Source of the DNA: an uncultured Alphaproteobacteria bacterium
GTDB lineage: Bacteria > Pseudomonadota > Alphaproteobacteria > HIMB59
Reading direction: 5' to 3'
NCBI GenBank assembly: GCA_902610255.1
Contig: CACLUX010000001.1
Location: 124,001 to 188,000, forward strand
Length of the DNA stretch: 64,000 nucleotides
The notes below the pieces were generated by a model. It was not told the origin of the DNA and did no database searches. It was given only the letters and a program-made list of their open reading frames with translations. The translations under genes and the position numbers were made by a program. This document shows, piece by piece, positions 19,459 through 28,236 of this stretch. Each line of letters begins with the position of its first letter. Position 1 is the stretch's first letter.

Positions 19459-19960
19459 GTTTAATAGAAAAAAGTTTCCAATTAGGATCAGAGGATTTTT
19501 TGTCTTTTTCAAAACCCCACTCTTCGACAACATTAAGTATTTCGTTGTTTGCAACATTGTAATGTTCAGTTTCAAACTTTACAGACTTAACTAATCTTAG
19601 GTCATCACTTTTATCCTCTAAAATAGAACTGTTTTTTACTTCTGAAAATTTTATTTCTTTTGGAGCTTTTGCTTGTTCCATCGCTTGCATCGCTTCAGGT
19701 GTAAGTAAGTCTTGTACTTTTTCAATACTGTTACTTTGATAAGCCTGAACAATCATTTCATAAGCTTTATTAGCACCTTCTAAAAATTCATTATTGTCAT
19801 TTTTTGGAACTATTTTAGGTTTAAACTTCGATTGAGGATTTTTTTTTGTTCGAATATTTACAATTTTACCATCTGAAGATCCAAGGATACTTCTTAAACG
19901 ATACACTAAAAATATTGCAATTGCTCCAAAAAGTACAATATCTATAAATTCACTACTCAT
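19448..19960 (-). CDS. Tim44/TimA-like membrane-associated protein
   Basis: N-terminal TM; EFLEGANKAYEMIVQAYQSNSIEKVQDLLTPEAMQAME matches the Tim44-like domain; conserved position between dnaQ and smr. Confidence 0.88.
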   Translation of the reverse strand: MSSEFIDIVLFGAIAIFLVYRLRSILGSSDGKIVNIRTKKNPQSKFKPKIVPKNDNNEFLEGANKAYEMIVQAYQSNSIEKVQDLLTPEAMQAMEQAKAPKEIKFSEVKNSSILEDKSDDLRLVKSVKFETEHYNVANNEILNVVEEWGFEKDKKSSDPNWKLFSIKLVS

Positions 19961-20636
19961 AATTTTTTTTATCCATTTTAACCCAATTTGAGTTAGGTAT
20001 TTTATTTTTTATAAACTCTTTATGGGCATCTGTCTCTTCTTTTGTTAATACGATGGGTGTGTAATTCGGCTCACTGGCTAAATCAATTTTTTCTGAATTT
20101 GCCTCACTTAATTGAAGTCCTATTTGATTTATGCCCTGTAATTCCAAATATACATCAGTCAAGATTTTAGCGTCTTTTAGTGCTCCGTGTTGGTCTCTAT
20201 TAATTAAGGTATTAATTTTTAATTTCTTTATAAGTGCGTCTAATGATACTTGCTGCCCTGGAAATCTTTGTCTTGCAATTTTAATTGTATCTATGACTCT
20301 CTCCTTCGATATTCTAGGTTTAGATATTCTCTCAAGCTCAAAGTTTAAGAAACCTATATCGAAGGATGCATTATGAGCTATAATGTTGCTATCCTCGATA
20401 AATTCTAAGAAACTATCTGCTATATCTTCAAAAATTGGCTTATCTGTCAAATATTCATTGGTTATCCCGTGTATTTTAATATTATCCTCAGTGAGAGTTT
20501 TAGAAGGATTTATATATTCATGATAGTTTGCCCCAACTTCTTTTTTATTAAGTTCAATACAGCCAATTTCAATAATTCTATGTCCTTCTTTAAATTCTAA
20601 GCCTGTAGTTTCAATATCAAGTATAATTTCTCTCAT
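19953..20636 (-). CDS. dnaQ: DNA polymerase III epsilon subunit DnaQ
   Basis: MREIILDIETTGLEFKEGHRIIEIGCIELNKKEVGANYHEYINP exonuclease motif. Confidence 0.97.
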   Translation of the reverse strand: MREIILDIETTGLEFKEGHRIIEIGCIELNKKEVGANYHEYINPSKTLTEDNIKIHGITNEYLTDKPIFEDIADSFLEFIEDSNIIAHNASFDIGFLNFELERISKPRISKERVIDTIKIARQRFPGQQVSLDALIKKLKINTLINRDQHGALKDAKILTDVYLELQGINQIGLQLSEANSEKIDLASEPNYTPIVLTKEETDAHKEFIKNKIPNSNWVKMDKKNYE

Positions 20637-21190
20637 AGTTTATTTAATAATTTAATTATATTTAGTCTTAAGTTCAAGATTGAACCATTGTTATTTACTG
20701 TAAAAGTTGATTTATTCTTTTTTATATTCTCTTTAATCTGCTTATTATTCATTAATTTAAAATAATCTTCTGAGACACCTCTTTTTAGAACTCTTTGTTT
20801 TCTTTTAATAGTATTCGAGTTAACGAATACGGTGACATTAAAATTATTGAACAAATTTTCTTCGTAAAGCAATGGAATTTCGTAAAATACTGGCTGATAA
20901 GACTGATGTTTGCGCGCTACTAATTTTTTTTTGGAGTATAGAAGAGGATATATTGTTCTCTTAAGTTTCCTATTGAACTCTTCATTCTGTAACAATTTAA
21001 TAATTTTTTGTTTGTAATTATGATCATCGAGATTTAATTTTTCTAAAATTATTCTTCTAGTACGGTCATCTTTGTATATTTTTGAAATTATAGCATCAGA
21101 TGATATACAAGAGAAACCTAGCTTTGAGATAAATTTAATAAATTCAGTTTTACCTGATCCTATATTTCCTGTGACTGCAACTTTAGTCAT
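20633..21190 (-). CDS. coaE: Dephospho-CoA kinase
   Basis: VAVTGNIGSGKTEFIKFISKLGFSCISSDAIISKIY; conserved position dnaQ-coaE-aroE. Confidence 0.93.
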   Translation of the reverse strand: MTKVAVTGNIGSGKTEFIKFISKLGFSCISSDAIISKIYKDDRTRRIILEKLNLDDHNYKQKIIKLLQNEEFNRKLKRTIYPLLYSKKKLVARKHQSYQPVFYEIPLLYEENLFNNFNVTVFVNSNTIKRKQRVLKRGVSEDYFKLMNNKQIKENIKKNKSTFTVNNNGSILNLRLNIIKLLNKL

Positions 21191-22002
21191 ATTTTATTTA
21201 TAAGCATTTGATAAATTTTTTTGTCTATTACTATTTTATTACCTGACCATATTTCGTAAGATGGTTTTGCTTGTTCTACAAGCATTTTCAATCCACCTGA
21301 GTATTTTATGTCATGTTTTTTAGCTTTTTTTAACAGATCTGTTTCGATTGGATTATAAACTATATCAATTACTCCCTTTGCTTTCTTAACTAAATTCAAA
21401 ATATTTCTGTTGATTTTATTTTTTTTGGTCATCCCTGCACTGGATGCATTGATAATCAAATCATATCTCTTCCTGAGACGAGTTGATCTAATCAGGAAAC
21501 GATTAAATTTAAATTTTTTTTTAAGATTTTCTTCCCTTCTCATTGATGTTGCAAAAATATCAATATTTTTAATACTTTTTTTATTTAGAAAATATAAAAT
21601 TGCTCTTGCGGCGCCCCCTGCACCAACTAATAATACAGATTTTGTATTTTTAATTTTTAAGGAATTAAAAGTCTTACTGAAACCAATAACATCTGTGTTA
21701 TCTCCAAAAATTGTTTTATTTTTTTTATAAATTAAATTTACAGAACCGATTTTATTTGCTCTTGTTGTGACTTTATCACAAAAATTAATAAAAAATTCTT
21801 TATATGGTATAGTAATATTAAACCCAACAAATTGTTTATCTCTTTTATAATTATCGAAAAATTTATCTATTTTTTTTTCCTGTACCTCGTATTTTCTATA
21901 AATAAATTTATTTTTATTTTTTTTTGCCCAATGATTATGTATTAATGGGGATAATGAATGGTTTAATTTTTTTGCTACAATGCCTATTTTTTTTTTATTC
22001 AT
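21187..22002 (-). CDS. aroE: Shikimate dehydrogenase
   Basis: KKLNHSLSPLIHNHWAKKN, GFNITIPYKE, GDNTDVIGFSKTF, VLLVGAGGAARAILYFL. Confidence 0.96.
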   Translation of the reverse strand: MNKKKIGIVAKKLNHSLSPLIHNHWAKKNKNKFIYRKYEVQEKKIDKFFDNYKRDKQFVGFNITIPYKEFFINFCDKVTTRANKIGSVNLIYKKNKTIFGDNTDVIGFSKTFNSLKIKNTKSVLLVGAGGAARAILYFLNKKSIKNIDIFATSMRREENLKKKFKFNRFLIRSTRLRKRYDLIINASSAGMTKKNKINRNILNLVKKAKGVIDIVYNPIETDLLKKAKKHDIKYSGGLKMLVEQAKPSYEIWSGNKIVIDKKIYQMLINKI

Positions 22003-22596
22003 TTAGATACTTCTTAGTGTCTTTAAAAAATTAATAACATCCATTCCAATAATATTGAAATAACTGCCGTATATATCTTTAAAGAAAAAATTTCCTTTTC
22101 CTTCTATGTTGTAACAACCTACGGCCTTCGATACATCTTTAAAGTTCTTATCAACGTAATTATTGATGTCTTTTACTCTAGTATTTTTAAAAGTTATTTT
22201 TGTTTTCGTCAGAGTGCTTCTTATTAGATTGTTATTTATCATAAAAATCATGGCTGTGTAAAGATCGTGTGATTTATCATTAAATGCTTTAAGTGTTCTT
22301 TTACAGCACTCTGGATTGGCACATTTATAAATAGTTTTTTTTTTAAATAAGATTGTTGTATCAAAAGTTACAATAATTTTATTACTATATTTTTTAGAAA
22401 GATATTTAGCTTTAGCTTTTGCAATTTTTAATGCATCATATTTATCATTATTTAAATCTTTTACCTTTTTTTCATTTATGTTGGGCGATCTGTACTGAAA
22501 TTTTAGGTTCATTAATTTGAAAATTTTTCTCCTAGATTGGCTTTTTGTGCCAATAATAATCTGTTTAGTTAATTGTGGATTAAGTAACTTATTCAT
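22003..22596 (-). CDS. maf: Maf-family nucleotide pyrophosphatase
   Basis: KQIIIGTKSQSRRKIFKLMNLKFQYRSPNINEKK; AVGCYNIEGKGNFFFKDIYGSYFNIIGMDV. Confidence 0.93.
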   Translation of the reverse strand: MNKLLNPQLTKQIIIGTKSQSRRKIFKLMNLKFQYRSPNINEKKVKDLNNDKYDALKIAKAKAKYLSKKYSNKIIVTFDTTILFKKKTIYKCANPECCKRTLKAFNDKSHDLYTAMIFMINNNLIRSTLTKTKITFKNTRVKDINNYVDKNFKDVSKAVGCYNIEGKGNFFFKDIYGSYFNIIGMDVINFLKTLRSI

Positions 22597-22830
22597 AAAA
22601 ATTGTGAGTTTTAAACAACGAAATTACCATTAATTTATAAATATTAAGTTATCAACATTTGTTATTAAATAACTAAAAAAGTACTTAAATATAGGTTTTT
22701 TTAAATAAGAAGTTGTTAATCCCCGTCATTAGACATACAACAACATACTTATATATAAATATATATATTTTCTCTTTATTTTTTGTTATATACCTAATCA
22801 ATATATCTAACTATCTAGGTAATTTCCAAT
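22597..22830. other. Candidate replication origin (oriC) in the maf/rho divergent intergenic region
   Basis: 234 bp divergent spacer; TTATCAACA (22649-22657), one mismatch from TTATCCACA; AT-rich TATATATAAATATATATAT tract near 22750-22770; flanked by maf-aroE-coaE-dnaQ and rho-mnmE-mnmG-rsmG-parAB, as around alphaproteobacterial origins. Confidence 0.6.
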
Positions 22831-24087
22831 ATGCATCTAAACGAACTAAAAGATAAAAAACCTCAAGAACTATTAGACTATGCTGAGTCTTTAGGGATAG
22901 AAAATGCTTCTGGTTTAAAAAAGCAAGACATATATTTTTCTGTTTTGAAGAAATTCGCAGAAAAAAATGAAGAAATAATAGGCGAAGGTGTCTTAGAAAC
23001 AATGCAAGATGGTTTTGGATTTTTAAGATCAGCAAACTCTAATTATCTTCCAGGACCAGATGATATATATGTCAGTCCTAATCAAATAAAGAAATATGGT
23101 CTTAGAAAAGGTGATACACTTGAGGGACCTATCCGACCTCCTAAAGACGGAGAAAGATATTTTGCACTAGTGGAAACCAATAAAGTAAATTTTATAGAAA
23201 TAGCTAAAAATAATAAATTTAAAACAAATTTCGATAATTTAACTCCTCTTTATCCAGAGAAAAAATTTAATCTAGAGACAGAAAAACCAGACACAGATTT
23301 ATCATCTAGAATTATAGATATTATTGCACCAGTTGGCGCTGGTCAAAGATCTTTAATTGTTGCACCACCAAGATCAGGTAAAACAGTAATTTTACAAAAA
23401 ATAGCTAAGTCAATTGCTGAAAATTTTCCTGATGTTTATCTAATGGTTCTTTTAATAGATGAAAGACCAGAGGAAGTTACAGATATGCAAAGATCTGTCA
23501 AAGGTGAAGTAATTAGCTCAACATTTGATGAACCAGCTGCAAGACACGTTCAAGTTGCTGAAATGGTTATTGAAAAAGCCAAAAGATTGGCTGAAAATAA
23601 ATATGATGTTGTAATTCTTTTAGACTCTATCACAAGATTAGGTAGAGCATATAACACTGTTGTGCCATCAAGTGGTAAAGTTTTAACAGGTGGTGTAGAT
23701 GCAAACGCACTTCAAAGACCTAAAAGATTTTTCGGTGCAGCTAGAAATATAGAAGAAGGTGGTTCACTAACTATTATTGCCACTGCTTTAATAGAAACAG
23801 GTAGTAGAATGGATGAGGTAATCTTTGAAGAATTTAAAGGTACTGGTAATTCAGAAATTGTCCTCGACAGAAAATTATCTGATAAAAGAACATATCCTGC
23901 TATTGATGTACAAAAGTCAGGCACCAGAAAAGAAGATTTACTCTTAGATGCTGGCGATCTTCAAAAAGTATTTATTTTAAGGAAAATTCTATCCTCTATG
24001 GGCACAGTTGATGCTATGGAGTTCCTTCTAGATAAAATGAAAGACTGTAAAACCAACGAAGAATTTTTCAGCAGTATGAACCAATAA
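22831..24087 (+). CDS. rho: Transcription termination factor Rho
   Basis: [45 protein letters not shown]...[19 protein letters not shown]. Confidence 0.99.
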   Translation: MHLNELKDKKPQELLDYAESLGIENASGLKKQDIYFSVLKKFAEKNEEIIGEGVLETMQDGFGFLRSANSNYLPGPDDIYVSPNQIKKYGLRKGDTLEGPIRPPKDGERYFALVETNKVNFIEIAKNNKFKTNFDNLTPLYPEKKFNLETEKPDTDLSSRIIDIIAPVGAGQRSLIVAPPRSGKTVILQKIAKSIAENFPDVYLMVLLIDERPEEVTDMQRSVKGEVISSTFDEPAARHVQVAEMVIEKAKRLAENKYDVVILLDSITRLGRAYNTVVPSSGKVLTGGVDANALQRPKRFFGAARNIEEGGSLTIIATALIETGSRMDEVIFEEFKGTGNSEIVLDRKLSDKRTYPAIDVQKSGTRKEDLLLDAGDLQKVFILRKILSSMGTVDAMEFLLDKMKDCKTNEEFFSSMNQ

Positions 24088-24091
24088 CTCT

Positions 24092-25915
24092 CTATCTTAT
24101 CCAATTATTGAAATAATAATTTTTTTCCTCTTTAGTTAATACTAATAAATTATCTAATACACCTTTCCACTTATTTTCAATTTCAAAAAGAAAAGTTGAT
24201 AAACTTGTTTGTCTTTCTTTTAGTCTATCGGCATCATCTTCCCAATGCCCTAGGAAACCATCATGATAGCTACAACGACTTTTACCATATTTTTTTAAAT
24301 CAGAATTACCCATGAAACCATTATCATAAGCAGTACCAACCCTATTACCTATAAACTTAAATTTCTCATAATATTCACTACAAAGTGTAATAAAAAATCT
24401 TTTGTTATCTTTTTCAAATAGCCCGCTGTATAAGTAAAAATCGTTATTATTATCTATTAGTTTTGCTGCTATTAGGCTGGCATCAATTGAACTAAAATAA
24501 ACATCTTCTTTTAGATATATATAATCATTTAAACCAGCGACAGGTATTATTTCAAATACTGTATTTTGATCTTTGGTATTACTATTTAAAATAAATTTAC
24601 TGTCAGATATTAAATTAATTGGATTACCTTTTTCACCGTTAGGAAGATGTGCAAATTTCATATCTCCATCATTTTTTAAAATAGAACCGCCTATATGTTT
24701 ATGTTTATACTCGAGATGAGTTACTAGCAAAATGTCAGAGTCTCCATCTTTATCAAAATCACCAAACAAGAAATTTTGAACAAAGTTATTCCATTCATTG
24801 CCTTCATGTTCAGGAACATAATCCGCAGGAGCCTCTAATAAAACATGCAACTGTGAGTCAAATTTATTATTTCCTTGATTTTCTATTATCTGTACAGCTA
24901 CACCTACATATAAATGACCAGCTCTCGACAAAGTAATATCTAAGTCACCATCAGAATCTAAGTCCCAAACTGACAACTCTGACACCGTTGTCCATCTCGG
25001 TATCATCGGAAGACTTATCCTTTTTTTAAAATAACCATTACCATTATTTAGAACAATACCCGTATCGGTAGAGGGACCTCCTTCATGGCCTGTATGGATT
25101 AGATCGAGGTAACCATCTCCATTCATATCGCCAAGCTCAATTGCAAAAGCATGAATATTTCCACAAACCTTATATGTCATCACACCATCGCCTTCATTTA
25201 TCCAACATGTAAGTTGATTTTTCAGTTCTGTTAAAACTATGTCAATGTCGCCATCATTGTCGATATCTCCAACCGCACCCCCATGATCAAAAATCATATA
25301 ATTTGATTTACTTAGGTGCGTGTCTGAACTCTCAACCCATGTTCCATCACCCTGGCTTAAAAAATAACTATCTCTTATACCTTTATGTGTGCCAACACCA
25401 TGATCAGCAATAAATAAGTCCAATACCCCATCATTATTAAAATCAGCAACTAAGTTTTGTCTAGATAGAGATTGTCCTGATAAATCTCTATTATCTATGA
25501 ACAAATCACTACTCAAAACATATTGTCCTTCATTATTCCCTAGAAACAATGTTGGTCCTGGCATTTCGCCCTCACATCTATTCCCCCCACAAGCTCCTCC
25601 AGTGGTTTCTCCAGTAATTTCTATATTATTTGGCTTCATTGTGCCGGAGTATAAATAATCTAAATATCCGTCATTGTTAAAATCTTGTGCAGTCCAGAAC
25701 CACCCAAACCAATACTTATCTCTGACAACATTTGGCGAAAAAGGAGGAAAATTTATATTAAATACTTTATTTTCTATTTGGTAACCAGCTATAGCTTGAA
25801 ATTCCTTTCCGAAATTATTATTGATTTGGCTTTCATCAACTTGCTTACCATCTTTAAAAGTTAAGGATAGAGTTAGATTGGGTATCAAAAAAAATAAGAA
25901 GAAAAATATTTTCAT
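24092..25915 (-). CDS. Secreted FG-GAP/VCBS-repeat protein
   Basis: Signal peptide; repeated calcium-loop motifs DFNNDGYLDYLYSG, DFNNDGVLDLFIAD, DIDNDGDIDIVLTE, DMNGDGYLDLIHTG, DLDSDGDLDITLSR, DFDKDGDSDILLVT. Confidence 0.93.
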   Translation of the reverse strand: MKIFFFLFFLIPNLTLSLTFKDGKQVDESQINNNFGKEFQAIAGYQIENKVFNINFPPFSPNVVRDKYWFGWFWTAQDFNNDGYLDYLYSGTMKPNNIEITGETTGGACGGNRCEGEMPGPTLFLGNNEGQYVLSSDLFIDNRDLSGQSLSRQNLVADFNNDGVLDLFIADHGVGTHKGIRDSYFLSQGDGTWVESSDTHLSKSNYMIFDHGGAVGDIDNDGDIDIVLTELKNQLTCWINEGDGVMTYKVCGNIHAFAIELGDMNGDGYLDLIHTGHEGGPSTDTGIVLNNGNGYFKKRISLPMIPRWTTVSELSVWDLDSDGDLDITLSRAGHLYVGVAVQIIENQGNNKFDSQLHVLLEAPADYVPEHEGNEWNNFVQNFLFGDFDKDGDSDILLVTHLEYKHKHIGGSILKNDGDMKFAHLPNGEKGNPINLISDSKFILNSNTKDQNTVFEIIPVAGLNDYIYLKEDVYFSSIDASLIAAKLIDNNNDFYLYSGLFEKDNKRFFITLCSEYYEKFKFIGNRVGTAYDNGFMGNSDLKKYGKSRCSYHDGFLGHWEDDADRLKERQTSLSTFLFEIENKWKGVLDNLLVLTKEEKNYYFNNWIR

Positions 25916-25930
25916 CGATCTAATTATGGA

Positions 25931-26869
25931 CTAAAACCAATTTATTCCATTTTCTTCGCATAGCTTTTTTAACCTTAGAGGATAATCAGTAATTATTCCG
26001 TCTACGCCGTATTCAATCATTCTCAACATCTCATATTTCTCATTAACAGTCCAAACGTTTACTGGAAGACCTTCCTCATGAGAAATTCTAACCATGTCTT
26101 TATCTATATCCTTACGTTTAGGATGCCATGCCTCCCCGCCTAATGTTTTTATTAACCTGGGTAACTCTCTGCTATCGCTATCGTATAAAGGCATGAAGTC
26201 TAACCAAGGCGATTTATCATAGATTTTTCCTTTAAGCTCAGATGTTAAATAGCTTCTTGAGATCTTGGAGTCTATGTTTTTTATTTCTCTTAAAACTCTC
26301 CAATCAAAAGACGAGTAGATTACTTTATCTTTTAATTCTGTTTTATTGACCTCATCAATTATTAAATTTGCCATTACATTTGGAGAGGGTGTTAAATTGT
26401 CCTCAACAGGTGTTGATTTAATTTCTAAATTAATTATTAAATCATCTGAAATATTATTTGATGTTAATTTAAGTAAATCAGATAACCTAGGGATATTTAC
26501 TTCACCTAAACTTTTTTGATTATCAAATCTTCTCCCATATTTAGATTTTTTATCAATTGATCCAATTTTGAATTTTGATAACTGATCATAACTTAAATCG
26601 AAAATTTTAATATCATCATTCTCAATCCAATTACCTTTGCTATCTTTTGTGAGCGCTGGGTTTAATCTAAAATCGTGATAAACGACAGGAATTAAGTCCT
26701 TGGTAAGCAAGATATCTGTTTCGTAAGCGCTAATTTTATTTTCAAACAAATACTCAAAACTCTCTAAAGTATTTTCTGGTAGGTCGCCCCTAGCCCCTCT
26801 ATGACCATAAATTTTAATGTGATTTGGTTTTGTTAATATCAATTGATTATTTTTTTTTGTTCTTTTCAT
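25931..26869 (-). CDS. Glycerophosphodiester phosphodiesterase
   Basis: KIYGHRGARGDLPENTLESFEYLFENKISAYETDILLTKDLIPVVYHD; C-terminal GVDGIITDYP. Confidence 0.96.
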   Translation of the reverse strand: MKRTKKNNQLILTKPNHIKIYGHRGARGDLPENTLESFEYLFENKISAYETDILLTKDLIPVVYHDFRLNPALTKDSKGNWIENDDIKIFDLSYDQLSKFKIGSIDKKSKYGRRFDNQKSLGEVNIPRLSDLLKLTSNNISDDLIINLEIKSTPVEDNLTPSPNVMANLIIDEVNKTELKDKVIYSSFDWRVLREIKNIDSKISRSYLTSELKGKIYDKSPWLDFMPLYDSDSRELPRLIKTLGGEAWHPKRKDIDKDMVRISHEEGLPVNVWTVNEKYEMLRMIEYGVDGIITDYPLRLKKLCEENGINWF

Positions 26870-26909
26870 AGGTGGACTAGAATAATTATAAACTTATAAT
26901 AACTAAGTT

Positions 26910-28235
26910 TTGTTTAATTCAGGAACAATATATTCAAACTTTACTCCTTTAGTGAAGGCCCCAGTTATTGGTTATAGAATTTCTGGAGGTGATGTTTTGA
27001 ATATCTTAAAGAAAATTACAAAAAAAAATTTTTCTAAAGATCACTCTTTAATTCGAATAGTCAAAATTTATCAAAAAGATAAGTCCATATTGGATGAGTG
27101 TAGTGTGGTATATTTTAAATCTCCCAAATCCTTTACCGGAGAGGATGTTTGTGAAATTTTTTTACACGGATCACCACTTATAGCTAGTCAATTTGAGCAG
27201 TTATTAAAGGATCTAAAAGTTCCAGGCTTACGATTGGCAAAAAATGGAGAGTTCTCTTACAGGTCTGTTCTAAATAGCAAGAATTCTCTCAAACAAGCTA
27301 AGGCTATTAATGAAATAATTTCCAATGAAAGCTTTTCAGGCTTAGAATATAACAAAAAACTACTTTTTGAGGGAGATATTGTCAGCGGTCTTGTTCCTCT
27401 CAGGGAGGAAGTTATAAATTTATTCTCAGAAATTACTGCATCGATTGACTTCGTTGACGACGAGGACTTTAATTTTAATCAAATAAAAAAAAAGATAAGA
27501 AAATTTTTCACTAATTGTAATAATTTATTACATAAAAATAGAACAAATATAGAACAAAAAAATATATGTAGAATTATGTTGATAGGGCAAGTAAATGTTG
27601 GTAAATCAACTCTATTTAACAAAATTATTGATAAAGATAGAGCAATTGTCACAAATATTAAAGGTACTACAAGGGATATTCTCTCAAATGAATTTATAAT
27701 TAACAGTAATCGGTTTGAAATCTTCGATACCGCAGGGCAAAGATCTAAACAAGGTAAAATAGAAAAATATGGCTATAAAAAAGCACAGAAAATATCGAGT
27801 GAAATTGACCATTTTTTTGTTCTAATCGATCAAAATACTAAAAAATCAGATATATCAACACTTCTCAAGGATTTCATGATACATAAGAATTACAGCTTAA
27901 TTGAGACAAAATCTGACATATATAAATATAAAACAGATAATATCAAAATTAACCATAGTCTAGACAGGGATAAAATATACCAGAAATTAAAATTATCTTC
28001 GATTCATCGAAAATATATAAAAAATAACGATAAAATGACCGATCTTAATCTGGAAGAAATCGACTTTTTGGCAAGAATCTTAGAATATGAATATGATATT
28101 TTTAAGGAAAATGATATTTTGATCATAGCCCAGCTCATTAGAAATATATTAGATGATTTTTCGTTTGAATTTGGTTATATTAACAACGAAGATATTTATG
28201 ATAGAGTTTTTAGTAAATTTTGCATAGGGAAGTAG
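26910..28235 (+). CDS. mnmE: tRNA modification GTPase MnmE (TrmE)
   Basis: IMLIGQVNVGKSTLFNKIIDKDRAIVTNIKGTTRDILSNEF...IFDTAGQR; C-terminal FCIGK. Confidence 0.97.
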   Translation: MFNSGTIYSNFTPLVKAPVIGYRISGGDVLNILKKITKKNFSKDHSLIRIVKIYQKDKSILDECSVVYFKSPKSFTGEDVCEIFLHGSPLIASQFEQLLKDLKVPGLRLAKNGEFSYRSVLNSKNSLKQAKAINEIISNESFSGLEYNKKLLFEGDIVSGLVPLREEVINLFSEITASIDFVDDEDFNFNQIKKKIRKFFTNCNNLLHKNRTNIEQKNICRIMLIGQVNVGKSTLFNKIIDKDRAIVTNIKGTTRDILSNEFIINSNRFEIFDTAGQRSKQGKIEKYGYKKAQKISSEIDHFFVLIDQNTKKSDISTLLKDFMIHKNYSLIETKSDIYKYKTDNIKINHSLDRDKIYQKLKLSSIHRKYIKNNDKMTDLNLEEIDFLARILEYEYDIFKENDILIIAQLIRNILDDFSFEFGYINNEDIYDRVFSKFCIGK

Positions 28236-28236
28236 A

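Noticed and set aside
22811-23035. - strand ORF over the rho start
   Set aside because: Shadow ORF antisense to rho.
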